NCBI RefSeq assembly: GCF_004379255.2
Contig: NC_056036.1
Span: 40,883,576-40,947,575 of the forward strand
Origin: Salvia splendens
Taxonomy: Eukaryota; Streptophyta; Magnoliopsida; Lamiales; Lamiaceae
Reading direction: 5' to 3'
DNA: 64,000 nucleotides
Shown here: positions 46,035 through 57,469 of the stretch, one piece after another
Layout: each line of letters opens with the position of its first letter
Position numbering within the stretch: the stretch's first letter is position 1
Made by a program: the position numbers and the translations under genes
Notes under the pieces: model-generated
Databases searched by the model: none
What the model was told of the DNA's origin: nothing
What the model saw: only the letters and a program-made list of their open reading frames with translations

Positions 46035-48755
46035 TGAGAGAATTTTCCAAAGATGGCTTTCTTGATGAGGTAATTATAATCCTCTTTTTTTTCTACTATT
46101 CAAAGTTTTGATATTTGCTGACATATCACTTCATTTACTTAGTTTTTTTGGCTCATCCATATATCTAATATCACACAGTTATGGGGTTGCAGTAGAATAT
46201 TGTGGTTTATATTTTGATATTGGCATAGAGGAGTGCAGGTGCATGATTATAACGTGGAGAAAATTTCTGAGTCGATAAAATGGGATGAGACGTGTTATAA
46301 ATATGGTACTTGGAGTTATATTGAACTTTTAATAGTTGTTTGTTTACGCAATGATATAGGAAATACTACTATGTTAAAAAATATGTATGCAGTATTCTGA
46401 AGAAAAAATTTAGTATTGATTGAAAAATGCAGCGTACTTGTGGCCAAGATACATTTCAGAGCAATAAGAAGATCCTGGATTTCATTTCTTTTTTAGACAT
46501 CACACTGATGGCCCTATAGTAATAAAATAACCCCTTTATATTAGAGATATTTTCCCGGGTTATTTCATTTTTGTTGTTGCTAATTATTACTTGTCTATGT
46601 GACCTGTGTGGGTTTCTTAATTACAAGAAAGAGGATGATCTCCTATATTATCTTATTTCTTTTACCTTTTTTATTTAGTTATAGTTGTGGTAAGATTGTG
46701 AAGGGATGGACTGGGAGACTTTTCTGGAGGTTATGAGTCTTGCTTTAGTTATTTAAGTCCTAGGATTTTAGTCACCAGTTATCAGAATTATCTTAGTGAA
46801 TTGGCAGATTGTCTGCTTGGGCAGGAAGGTTTTCTTCCTACCTGGTGCTTGGGGTAGGTTTTCTTCTTTCCTTATTAGTCATAATCTTGTCGATAGAAAA
46901 CTATTGTACTAGTTACAAAGCTCATATGCATTTTGGATTACGTATTCGTTCATCCTTACATAAAATGCTTTGTTAGTCTCTGCAGATTGGCATCATGATA
47001 CAACTTTCTATGTATCCAATGGAAACTTCTCTACCGTTTCTTGGAGAATTGTCTTCTTTTGGGCCTACTGCTCTGTTTAATTTCTGACCATGCATGTTTT
47101 TAATTTTATATATCTCATTTTGATTTATTAACGAATAATAACACGTGTTTCTTTGTCGTTATGTAATATCTTTACAGGCTGTTTGTTGGAGCACTTCTCA
47201 TCCTGATTTACTTGTTGGAAGTTTGTGACTCACATAACCTTGCTGTACTGTTACATTTGCAGAGAGTTGCCATGAAGTCCAACCATTCAGCCGTGTGTTA
47301 CAGGATCAATTCACATATTTGTCTGTTGAAATCTCACCTTGTTGGATCTTCATTTCTATTCAGACGGATATATCTGCATTCAGATTTTAGAGTGTCTAAA
47401 TTTCTTATATTTCCTAAGATTATATGTTTGAATTCTTTGTCTGTCTGCTGACCCTTATATCGACTATCTAACATTTGGCTGTGTTCTTATCTATTTTGTC
47501 TCTTTCTAACGCCCCCTGGTTTTGATTTGGTGTACCTTTTGCTTGTTGTTACTACAATTTCTAGTGTTTGTAGCTCTCAACTGTGAAACCAGGGTGATGC
47601 TTGTCTCTACTAATCTAAATCAAGGTGAGGTACACCTTGGATTATGAGGTCAGATGGTATGGCTAATCTGAATGTTTTCATTCTGAACATGTCTGATTCC
47701 GTTCTCTTCTAATGCTTTCTGATGCCTTTTCGTAGTTCATGTATGGCAGGTGGTGTCGTTGTGCTGGGATAATCATTATGTGTTTTAGTTGGTCCTCGCC
47801 TAATGCTTATGAGTTTTTGCATCGAGTCTAGTCTTTTTGCTTTTCGACCTATAGTAGAAAAGAATGTAGCATAAGTTGTTCGGTTGCTCGATGGCTTGGA
47901 ATGTGAATGGTTGTAGGACGAAGATACCCGTGGTGCTAAATGAAGAGGTGGTAGACGGATTTGGTTAGAAGTTTGAGTTGCATCTAAGAGGAATATGGGT
48001 CTTGATTGTATCGAATGATGTTTGTTTTGGTGTTATTGACAGGAAAACAAAGCTGAGAAAAGCTAAATAAGAAGTCTATTTTTCTAGTTTTTTTGGCACA
48101 TAAATACAAGTATGTTTATCCTACTTACTGGGAGAGTTTATTTGCTTTGTTGATTTAATTTGACCTAATCATACAAAATATGATGTTACACAAGCTCATT
48201 GATTCTAGTTTATAAATTTTTGTAACTGTATGTGTATTCTAAGCATATGAATTTCCCTTTATGCAAATCCAAGAATCTTCTGATTCAATTAGAATTGGAC
48301 AGTTCCAATGAAGATTCAAGCATTTGTAGTGTCCAAAATGTCCCATTATATCATACATCCGTTGATACGAGTCTCATTTTATCATTTTGGTATTTTATCA
48401 TTTTGGTCAGTCCACTTCTTTCATCTCACCAACTCATTTCGTTCATTCATTATACTGAATTGGATTTAAAATTTGAGTGTTAATTATTTCAATTCATATT
48501 TCTTCACATTTCCTAAACTGTGCTGAAAATGAACTCTTAATCATGGACGGAGGGAGGGAATATATATTCAGGGGTCAAGGATCTATAGTAGAGACCAAAT
48601 AATTTTAAAAATAAGATCAAGCTTTTTATTTCCTCTTCCAACACTAAATATAGCCCCAAAACAATATCAAATGAGAAAAGATGCAATATCTAGACAAACT
48701 GAAAAACAAGTTTGTGGGTTGAGACAGGAGTCAAGTCAGCAAATTGTGATCAGGC
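46035..48755. other. 3' UTR of SF1, possible 3' UTR introns, and spacer
   Basis: No second gene is seen. GATGAG|GTAATTATAATCC just after the SF1 stop and TTTACAG|GCTG near 47178 could bound an intron in the 3' UTR. T-rich, transcribed-looking sequence continues to about 48050. A decayed Stowaway-like terminus (GGACGGAGGGAGGG) occurs near 48545-48557, with a possible partner near 48355 (CATCCGTTGATACGAGTC). Confidence 0.4.
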
Positions 48756-49979
48756 TTAGCCGGTCTTGGCTCGAGCCAGGATTACCACGGCTAGCACCAG
48801 GATCGATAGCAACAACGAGCTCTTCACTTTCTCATCCAACCCATTATCTCCTTTCTTGTCCCCCTGAAAAACATTACCCACAAGCTTTGTGATGAGGTCC
48901 ATCACTTGCATGATTTTGGCCTTGGCAAACTTGACAACCCAACTGATCATGTTTCCGTCTTCGTCTCCACTCGGGCCGTCTGAGCTCTCCGACACCAAGC
49001 TACTTACTAAAACCAAAAGAGAACGATAACATGCTACTCGCCAACACAAAGCAAAAAAAGACTCATCACATCCTGAAGTAGCAAGAGTAGACGAACCTCG
49101 ATGCATTGATCCTCGAAGCTCCTTCACCACCTCGTTGTTCATGACCGCGTCCCAGACGGCCTTATCAGATGATAAGGAAACAACCATCCTCTGCACACAA
49201 GGCTCAGTCTCCAATAAATGGAAGGCATCATTCACCACATCGTTTCTCGGACAACGCTGCATCTCTTTGGTCGAGTAGTGGTTGTGTGAGGGCTCAAACC
49301 ACTCAATTTCATCACATTCCTGTGTTGGCGAGCTGGAACCAAGGGCCCTGGGATATAATAAACTTTAATCAAAATTGTTGCAAATTCAGTTTGTTTTGAT
49401 AACTTAATCAATAGAATAGGATAACTCATCCCAAAAGACGACTACAAGTCCTACTAGGCCCACTACAAAGTTGGCTTTGATATGAGACCAAACAAGAAAA
49501 TTCATCCTAAAACACAAGTCTATTCGGAACAAGTCCTATACCTTGTATAATTGTATTAATTTCAGTGTATAACAAAAAAAAAAACTTAAACTTTCATCAG
49601 AAATACAATCAATAGACAAAATGTGAATTTCGAGTAGTATCATAAATCAATCGAATATGAAGGTAAACTAATTCAAGTATCAAATGGAAACCTATGACTC
49701 ATGACAAATCCAATCAGTAAGAATGTTAATTATGATCAATGAAGTTAACAAAATGGAATGATTAATCAATCAATGCATGAATGCCAACTTCTAAGACCAT
49801 ACTATCTGATCCACGAAAAATAGTTTAATTTGTTTTTGCTTTTTATCTCATTCATATCTCTCTTATTTTACCAATTTTTGCATTAAAATTCGTGTTTTTT
49901 ATGGATTTAAAAGAGAAAAGAAAGAACTGACAGTTGAAGTGCAGAAACAGCATGATGAACTTCATCAGCAGATGGAACA

Positions 49980-49984
49980 GATTG
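49980..49984. repeat. left target-site duplication of the Copia element
   Basis: GATTG immediately left of the 5' LTR (TGTAATAATGG) is identical to GATTG at 55210-55214, immediately right of the 3' LTR (..CACAACA). Five bases is the usual Copia duplication length. Confidence 0.95.
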
Positions 49985-50559
49985 TGTAATAATGGAGTGC
50001 TCATTTCAGTTGGAAGAAGAAGGCAGAAGAAGGTAAGCTCGGCTAGAAGGGAGTTCGGTAAGCTCGGCTAGAAGGGAGTTCGGTAAGCTCGGCTTTGAGC
50101 TGGAACTAACCGAGAAGGGAGTTGCTTCGGTCTTGAGCCGAGAAGGAAGTTCGGTCTTGAGCCGAGTAGGGAGTTCGGTCTTGAGTTCGGTCTTGAGCCG
50201 AGAAGGGAGTTCGGCCTTAAGCCGAGAAGGAAGAAGCAACCTAGCCGAACTAGCCGTTGGAGCAGCAGTTAGTTAGCTGAGATGTAGCGGTTATTCTTCT
50301 TGCTTTCTTGATTCTTGTTGTAGTTAGTTAGTAGCAGTTGCTACTTGATTGTAGAGCTTTAAATAGCTCATAAACCATGTATGTAGTTTAGAGTAAGAGT
50401 TTTATCAATAAAGAGTTTTCCAGTTTCTCTCCAAGATTATCATCTTCAATACTCAAAGTGTGAGTGTGTGTGTTTCTGCATTGTGTGATCTCATACAACA
50501 GTGAGTGTGTGTGTGATCTTCTTGAGTGTGTGAAAGCCTTGTGTGCGTAAATCACAACA
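49985..50559 (+). repeat. 5' LTR of the Copia element
   Basis: It starts TGTAATAATGG and ends AAATCACAACA. U3 carries two tandem families: GGTAAGCTCGGCTAGAAGGG (three partial copies) and CTTGAGCCGAGAAGGAAGTT (about five partial copies), reminiscent of enhancer repeats in Tnt1-type LTRs. TTTAAATAGCTC near 50360 is a possible TATA box and CAATAAAG near 50406 a polyadenylation signal. Confidence 0.95.
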
Positions 50560-50580
50560 AGTGGCGCCGTCTGTGGGAAG
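50560..50580 (+). promoter_or_regulatory. primer-binding-site region of the Copia element
   Basis: One base after the 5' LTR the sequence reads GTGGCGCCGTCTGTGGGAA. Most plant Copia elements use initiator-Met tRNA (TGGTATCAGAGC), which this is not. The TGGCGCCG core is closer to sites proposed for other tRNAs such as tRNA-Asp; the primer is not established here. Confidence 0.6.
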
Positions 50581-50622
50581 GGATATTGAAGCTGATTTGC
50601 AGAGGATCAAACGGTTTCAGAG

Positions 50623-53600
50623 ATGGCAGCAAGGCTTGATGCAGAAAAGTTCACAGGCAAGAATGATTATAGCCTGTGGAAGATGAAGATGAAGGCGGTT
50701 TTGATTCAACAAGGCTTGGCCGCAGTTCTTGCAAAACCAGAGGAGAAAGGAAAGGCTCCAGTGCTTGATGATAAAGCTCAGGCAAAGATGGAGGAGATGC
50801 AGCTCAAGGCACATTCTGCAGTGATTCTGTGCCTTGGAGATAAGGTCTTGAGGGATGTTCAAGAAGCCAAGACTGCGGTGGAGATCTTGGACAAGTTGGA
50901 TGAAGTTTACTTGGCCAAATCCTTGGCTAACCGGCTGTATCTCAAGAAGAGGTTGTATGCCTATAGTTTTTCTGGAGATAGGTCCATCATTGAGCAGCTA
51001 GAGGAGTTCAACAAGATCATTGATGACCTGGGATCTGTTGATGTCAAGATTTCAGATGAGGATAAGGCCATTCTCACATTGAATGCCTTGCCTAGCTCGT
51101 ATGACCAGTTAAGTGATGCAATTATCTATGGAAGAGATAAACCTATCACCTATGCAGAAGTCTATTCAGCCTTGATGGCCAAAGAACTCCAGAAGACAGC
51201 CAACAGAGGCTCTGCAAGCTCCAATGTTCAAGCTGCAGAGGCCTTGAATGTGAAGAAGTTCAAGAAGCAGAACTTCAAGAAGAAGTTTGAGGGCCCTAAA
51301 CCCTCAAGTTCTGATGCTCAGAAGGAAACCAGAGCTTGCTATTGGTGCAAGAAACCTGGACATTTGAAGAAAGATTGTCATGCATGGAAGAGAAAGATAG
51401 CCTCTGAAGGACACAACCAATCTGATTGTGTGGAGAGTGCTGATCCCCCGGCTCAACTCATGAATATTAGTGACAGTGGGGTCAGTCATAGGTGGATTAT
51501 GGACTCAGGGTGCAGCTTCCATATGTGCCCAAATAGGAGCTGGTTTCATGACCTTCAAGAAGCAGCCGGCACTGTGGTGCTGGGTAATAATCACATTTGT
51601 CAGATCAGAGGAATAGGGAAGGTAAAGCTAAGCCTACAAGATGGCTCTATAAAGATCCTAACTGGGGTGAGGTATATTCCAGAAGTGAAGAGGAATCTCA
51701 TCTCATTGGGAATGCTGGAGCAGAGAGGGTTCACCATATTGATGAGTCAAGGAAAATTGTTTGTTAAATCTGGAGATGCAGTGATGATGGAGGCTGACAG
51801 AGAGCATATTCTCTATTATCTGAAGGCTAAGGCTGTTGATGGAGAAAGCAATGCAGTGTCAGATGATTCCATAATGCTATGGCACAAGAGATTGGGCCAC
51901 CCAGCTGAAGGAAGCTTGAAAGAACTCATCAAGAAGGGTCTGATCTCTGGAGATTTCAACAAGATGAACCCCTGTGAGCAGTGTATACTTGGAAAAGCAA
52001 AGAAGGCACCCTATCCTACAGGTATTCACTCTTCTACAGCCCCTTTAGACTACATACATAGTGATCTTTGGGGGCCTTCACCGGTGTGTTCAATTGGTGG
52101 AGGAAAGTATTATCTAGCTATCATTGATGACTATACAAGGAAGTTGTGGGTATATATTCTTAAAGAAAAATCTGAAACACTCACAAAGTTCAAGATATGG
52201 TGTAAGGAGGTTGAGCTAGAGAAGGGTAGAAGTGTTAAATGCTTAAGAACAGACAATGGCCTAGAGTTCTTGTCTGCTGAGTTTGATCTGTTTTGTAAAG
52301 AGAAGGGTATGAAGAGGCATAGGACTGTTCCTGGTAATCCTCAGCAAAATGGTGTTGTGGAGAGGATGAATAGGACAATCCTAGAGAGGGTGAGGTGCCT
52401 ACTTCTTGGTTCTGGTTTGAGCAGCAGGTTCTGGGGTGAGGCTGTGTATACAGCAGCCTATCTCATCAATAAATGCCCATCTACTGCCCTGAAATCTGAA
52501 ACTCCTGATTACATGTGGTATGGAGCTCATAGTGACTACTAAAAATACAAGGTGTTTGGGTGTGCAGCCTATGCTCATGCTAGGCAAAGTAAGCTTGAAG
52601 CTAGGGCTCTGAAATGTATCTTGCTGGGATATCAGAGGGGTGTTAAGGGGTATAGGCTCTGGTGTACTGAGCCCGGTAAGCAGAAGGTCTTGGTGAGTAG
52701 GGATGTGGTGTTCTTGGAGGATCAGATGCCATACCTGAAAGATAAGCTGGACTCCAGTGAAGATGAGGGTGATTTCTTCAAGGTGGAGCCTGTGGGGGTT
52801 GGCCTAGGAGCAGGTGGAGTTACTGACTCAGGGAGTGAGTCTGATTCAGATAAAGAAGAGGCTCCAACTCAGGGCAACCAGGCTGGTGAGTCTATATCAG
52901 ACTCTATCAGAGACTATCAGCTTGCAAGGGACAGAGTTAGAAGAGAAACAAGGCCACCAACAAAGTTCTCTGATGTTGTGTATTATGCTCTGTGTGCAGC
53001 TGAAAGTATTGATGGTGCAGATCCACTCACATATAAAGAAGCTATGCAGAGTAAAGATAGAGAAAGATGGATTGAAGCCATGAATGAGGAAATAGAGTCT
53101 TTACTCAAGAACAAAACATGGATTTTGGTGGACAAATCCAAGCTGAGTACAGATGGTAAGGAAAGGAGGCTGGTAAGCTGTAAGTGGTTGTTTAAAAGAA
53201 AGATTGAGACCACTGATAAGGATAGAGTCAGGTTCAAGGCAAGGCTGGTGGCTAGAGGCTTTACACAGCAGGAGGGAATCGATTTCAATGAAGTGTTTGC
53301 ACCTGTTGTGAAGCACACTTCAATTAGGATCCTATTGGCTGTGGTGAATCAGCTTGACTGGGAGCTACAACAGCTTGATGTGAAGACAGCCTTCCTCAAT
53401 GGAGATCTAGAGGAAACTATCTTCATGGAACAGCCAGAGGGCTATGTGAAGATTGGAGAAGAAGGCAAGGTGTGCCTGTTACAGAAAAGTCTTTATGGAC
53501 TTAAGCAAAGTCCTAGACAGTGGAATAAGAAGTTTGATGCACAGATGAAGAAGATTGGCTTCTCCAAGTCAGAATATGATGATTGTATTTACATCAAGAA

Positions 53601-54723
53601 GGCAGGCAGGACTCCCATTGCCTACCTATTACTCTATGTGGATGATATGCTACTTGCAGGGCCTTCTATGACAGAAATTCAGAAAGTTAAACAAGATCTG
53701 AAGTCAAGCTTTGAAATGAAGGATCTAGGAGAGTCAAGGAAGATCCTAGGCATACATATTCAGAGAGATAGAGGCTGCAAGAAGCTGTGGATGCTGCAAA
53801 CTGACTATATTGAGAAAGTTTTGCAGAGATTCAAAATGGAAAATGCAAAAGCTGCATCAACTCCTCTGTCCCAGAGTTTTAAGCTTTCAAAGGAGCAGGC
53901 CCCTAAATCTAAGCAAGAGGCTGAGGAGATGGAGTCTATTCCTTATGCTAGTGTGGTTGGAAGTGTTATGTATACTATGATCTGTACCAGACCAGACCTG
54001 GCACATGCTATCTCAGTGACTAGCAGATACATGGCTGACCCGGGGAAGGAGCATTGGAATGCTCTTAAGTGGATATTGAGGTACATGAAGTCAACCAGTG
54101 GCTGGGGAATTGTCTTCAATGGCTGGGAAGGTGAATCTGAGGAGGTTGTGCAGAGCTATTGTGATGCAGACTATGCTGCAAACCTGGACAACAGAAAGTC
54201 CCAAACAGGTTATCTTTTCACCATGTTTGGAACTGTAATCAGCTGGAAATCAGGGTTGCAAAGTGTTGTTGCTCTCTCAACAACAGAATCAGAGTATATA
54301 GCTCTCACTGCAGCTGTACAGGAGAGTTTTTGGATTCAGGGAGTGATTTCTGACTTTGGTTTTGACCAAAAGACAATGGTGATTCATTGTGACAGCAGCT
54401 CAGCTATGTGCTTGGCTAAACATCCGGGTTTTCATGAAAGGAGCAAGCACATAGACATAAAGTTGCATTTTATTAGAGACGAGATTGAGAAGGGGAGAGT
54501 GAAGGTGATTAAGATTAACACCTTGCACAATCCGGCTGACATGCTAACAAAGTCTCTAGGTAGAGACAAGTTTGATCATTGCAAGAAGTTGATCAATGTT
54601 TGTGCAAGAACTGAGATGAGCCCTCAGGTGGAGAATTGTAATAATGGAGTGCTCATTTCAGTTGGAAGAAGAAGGCAGAAGAAGGTAAGCTCGGCTAGAA
54701 GGGAGTTCGGTAAGCTCGGCTAG
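50623..54723 (+). pseudogene. Copia gag-pol polyprotein with one internal stop codon
   Basis: The frame opens with MAARLDAEKFTGKNDYSLWK. It contains a GAG domain, a CCHC knuckle (CYWCKKPGHLKKDC), an aspartic protease (WIMDSGCSFH), a GAG-pre-integrase (LWHKRLGHPAEGS), an integrase core (HSDLWGPSP, then LRTDNGLEF and ERMNRTILERVR), reverse transcriptase (WKLDVKTAFLNGD-like segment, YVDDMLLAG) and Copia RNase H (CDADYAANLDNRKSQTGY, HFIRD). A TAA at 52540-52542, between integrase and reverse transcriptase, splits it into 50623-52542 and a downstream part readable from 52552. The frame is otherwise open and runs past the start of the 3' LTR to a stop at 54721-54723. As written this copy cannot make a full polyprotein unless the stop is read through. 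Confidence 0.93.
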
Positions 54724-55209
54724 AAGGGAGTTCGGTAAGCTCGGCTTTGAGCTGGAACTAACCGAGAAGGGAGTTGCTTCGGTCTTGAGCCGAGAAGGAA
54801 GTTCGGTCTTGAGCCGAGTAGAGAGTTCGGTCTTGAGTTCGGTCTTGAGCCGAGAAGGGAGTTCGGCCTTAAGCCGAGAAGGAAGAAGCAACCTAGCCGA
54901 ACTAGCCGTTGGAGCAGCAGTTAGTTAGCTGAGATGTAGCGGTTATTCTTCTTGCTTTTTTGATTCTTGTTGTAGTTAGTTAGTAGCAGTTGCTACTTGA
55001 TTGTAGAGCTTTAAATAGCTCATAAACCATGTATGTAGTTTAGAGTAAGAGTTTTATCAATAAAGAGTTTTCCAGTTTCTCTCCAAGATTATCATCTTCA
55101 ATACTCAAAGTGTGAGTGTGTGTGTTTCTGCATTGTGTGATCTCATACAACAGTGAGTGTGTGTGATCTTCTTGAGTGTGTGAAAGCCTTGTGTGCGTAA
55201 ATCACAACA
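54637..55209 (+). repeat. 3' LTR of the Copia element
   Basis: Differs from the 5' LTR by G to A in the GAGTAGGGAG word (GAGTAGAGAG), C to T in GCTTTCTTG (GCTTTTTTG) and loss of one TG in the GTGAGTGTGTGTGTG run. It ends CACAACA and is followed by GATTG. Confidence 0.95.
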
Positions 55210-55463
55210 GATTGAAACACATAATCATCGTAGAAACCACGCGCCGCCGTCTCATCTTCCGTCCAAGTAACATACTCCCACTCCGCCGCAGAAACAGCTT
55301 GCGGTGGCGGAATACTCAGCGTTGATGGAGATGAAAGAGTTAGAGAGGTGTTGGGAGAAGTAGGCCGCAGCTTTTTGTTAAAGTTGTTGGCCGTTCCTCC
55401 TGTCTTTGCACCGCCACCACCGGCGCCAGCCTTGATGGTGGTGCCGCCGCCTAACCTACGCAT

Positions 55464-56278
55464 GCTTATCTCTATCTATTTATGTGAATATGTGATACAG
55501 TGAATCGTTTGGGAATGTTCAGTTTAGATTTTTAAGGGAGTTTTATGCTCACGTGGACAAGTTTTCCAAATTTATAAATTTATATTTTGTCCAAATCTAT
55601 TACGGACTGTTTTGGTTCTGCAATGACATACTTTGCTGTCTAAAAATAAAATATGCCTTCGTTAACAAAATTGAAAAAGAGATATTTAGTGTATTAATAA
55701 CATCAACAACGCATATTGCTCATCAGGTGCTGGATGGACAAGATGGAATAGCTTCTTGTCTCTCATCTTACACTCCACCAACAATTTCTTAAATCTTGTC
55801 TCAACCAATTTGAGATGGAGATAGTATATAAATATATCTGCTCTTATTATAAAAATATACTACTTTGATAATTAAATCGTTTTATAAAATAATTGAATCA
55901 TTTTTTAAGATAGTTAAGTCATTCATTCCTAATCTACTTGCTAAAAAGGATTCAATTTTTAGGATCTCCCAAATTTCTAATCCAATCTTACTCAAATTTA
56001 GAGTAATGCTAATCCTTGCTGGCCTTATTTGCTTTATGGTATGGCAGATTTTGAGGACTATAAGAGAATAACAGTAAAATCTCATCAACTTAATAGTAAG
56101 GCTTGAATTCAGGGAACTTAATTCTTTCTAATGAAAATAGTAGTATCTATTTTTGTTCATGGAATTTAGCTTTACTTGTGAAAAAAAGATGATGGAACTT
56201 TAATGATTTCAGAAGTGGAGGAGGAGGAAATAGTGGAGTGATTTGTTGAATTCTTTCAACCTTCCAATTCCCCAAGAA
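55464..56278. other. intergenic: presumed promoter of the split gene and AT-rich spacer
   Basis: No gene or structured repeat was found. The part adjoining 55464 would be the 5' leader and promoter of the Copia-split gene; the part near 56250 is the 3' UTR of the F-box gene. Confidence 0.5.
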
Positions 56279-57469
56279 CTAAACACAACAGAGGGACTGA
56301 ATATGTTGAATGGCATTTGTTTCCCTATATCTCAAACATCTGTTCCTCACTTCATCCTCAGCATCTCTGAATACATGTATTGTTCGGAAAGTCTGGCAAG
56401 CAAGATCGTACCGCACCACCCTCCCCGGAATATGGAACACAAAGAATGAGTCCTCCTCTTTCTCACCCCGGATAACACTAAAAAAAGAAATCACATAGAC
56501 ATCCACATCCTCGGTATCGTATTTCTCCTGTTTCATCTCCGGATAAGAAGCAACAACGCCTCTCAGATCGACCTTGTACTTCACAAACCACTCCGAGTAA
56601 TCCCTTTTCATCTCGTAAACATCAAACTCAACTTGCCTGTTAGGCATCTCCATGTAGTGCAGGTGATCACATGACTCCCCGAAGTAGACACTGCTCCTCA
56701 CTTCCCACAGTTGGTTGGGAGGCGTTGGGAAGGAGCCGGTTGTCTCGTTCTCAAGATTGAAGTACAAAGAATCGCCATGTCCGATGTTCAGCCAGTGGAT
56801 TGCTCCATTCCAATATACACCTTTTCTGAAGTTGAAGTGAGATCCTGCGGTGAGGACGAAAGGCTGGCCGCATTCCCTCCATGGACCTCTCTCGGAAGAG
56901 TAGAGCTCAATCTGATATCGAACCGAACTCAGTCCAGTCACACAAACGACTTTGTAATGAGGAGACTTGGCGGGGTCGAACCCTAAATTCATTCCACTTA
57001 TGTTTCTGTCAACATAGTCGATTTTGGGGAGTGTTGAGAATCTGGTAGTGGTGGGATTGAAGATGTAGTACTTCCGGTTGTGGACCGGCCGGGAGTGGAA
57101 GGAGCAGCAGAGTAGGAGGCCGTTGCAGGACTGCAGAATCCCGGCCCGTGGGTTGTGTTTGGTGAAGTTGAGTGTTCGGAATGGAGGTTTGGTTGATTGG
57201 TTAAGCGAGAAGGGGAGGTACTGGGACATAGGACTGATGGAGAAGTTGAAGTGAAGGAAGAGGCCGATGGCCGGATTCGGATTGGGGTTGCGCAGACGGC
57301 AGAAATGCGGATCGGTGATGAGGGAATGCCAGTGTTTGGAGACGAGTTTGAAACGAATGAGTGATTTGAAGGGAAGTCGGAGAAGAATACATGTTAAGAG
57401 ATGATCAATGGATGCAACTGTTTCATATGATGATGATGAAGTTCTGCCAAATTTGACTTTTAATTTCAT
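56279..57469 (-). CDS. F-box protein of the F-box-associated-domain class
   Basis: A 396-residue single-exon protein, a probable substrate adaptor in an SCF ubiquitin ligase. The F-box is at about residues 20-60 (SIDHLLTCILLRLPFKSLIR, then FKLVSKHWHSLITDPHF). It is followed by features of plant F-box-associated domains: ILQSCNGLLLCCSF, YYIFNPTTTRFSTLP, MNLGFDPAKSPHYKVVCV, YSSERGPWRECGQP, FRKGVYWNGAIHWLN and FDVYEMKRDYSEWFVKYKVD. The C-terminus ends in HIQSLCCV. ATG at 57467-57469 gives MKLKVKFGR. The target is unknown; this family is large and fast-evolving in plants. Confidence 0.88.
   Translation of the reverse strand: MKLKVKFGRTSSSSYETVASIDHLLTCILLRLPFKSLIRFKLVSKHWHSLITDPHFCRLRNPNPNPAIGLFLHFNFSISPMSQYLPFSLNQSTKPPFRTLNFTKHNPRAGILQSCNGLLLCCSFHSRPVHNRKYYIFNPTTTRFSTLPKIDYVDRNISGMNLGFDPAKSPHYKVVCVTGLSSVRYQIELYSSERGPWRECGQPFVLTAGSHFNFRKGVYWNGAIHWLNIGHGDSLYFNLENETTGSFPTPPNQLWEVRSSVYFGESCDHLHYMEMPNRQVEFDVYEMKRDYSEWFVKYKVDLRGVVASYPEMKQEKYDTEDVDVYVISFFSVIRGEKEEDSFFVFHIPGRVVRYDLACQTFRTIHVFRDAEDEVRNRCLRYRETNAIQHIQSLCCV

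Larger units (their letters stand above)
49985..55209 (+). mobile_element. full-length Ty1/Copia LTR retrotransposon, Tnt1/Tork-like
   Basis: A 5225-bp element with LTRs of 575 bp (49985-50559) and 573 bp (54637-55209), both TG..CA, a GATTG duplication, and gag-pol between them on the plus strand. Domain order is GAG, zinc knuckle, protease, integrase, reverse transcriptase and RNase H, which is the Copia order. The LTRs differ by two substitutions and one 2-bp TG indel, so insertion was recent. It sits antisense to its host gene, inside coding exon 1. One in-frame stop breaks the polyprotein. Its gag start and overall wording match Tnt1-94-type elements. Confidence 0.97.
48756..55463 (-). 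pseudogene. plant gene of unknown function, split in exon 1 by a Copia retrotransposon
   Basis: Exon 1 runs from ATG at 55463 (MRRLGGG) to 55210, is interrupted by the Copia element, and resumes at 49984 to a GT donor below 49932. Exon 2 is 49347-49097 and exon 3 is 49006-48756. Counting the GATTG duplication once, the pieces total 804 nt with consistent phases: 267 codons plus stop and no other lesion. The N-terminus is Gly/Pro/Ser-rich, followed by EWEYVTWTEDETAARGFYDD. The middle has CDEIEWFEPS, DAFHLLETEPCVQRMVVSLS and DKAVWDAVMNNEVVKELRGS. A helical region (ISWVVKFAKAKIMQVMDLIT) leads to a single C-terminal hydrophobic span (SLLLSILVLAVVILA), suggesting tail anchoring. It resembles an uncharacterised plant family whose name I do not recall; no function is claimed. 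In this haplotype the gene should be disrupted. Confidence 0.85.

Noticed and set aside
48350..48557. Second Stowaway-like MITE between SF1 and the Copia-split gene
   Set aside because: Only the right terminus (GGACGGAGGGAG) is convincing; the left partner is weak and a TA duplication could not be fixed, so it is mentioned only within the spacer entry.
49932..49984. Short plus-strand peptide-like stretch (KELTVEVQKQHDELHQQ) just before the Copia 5' LTR
   Set aside because: The minus strand here continues exon 1 of the split gene in phase, with a GT donor; the plus-strand reading is its shadow.
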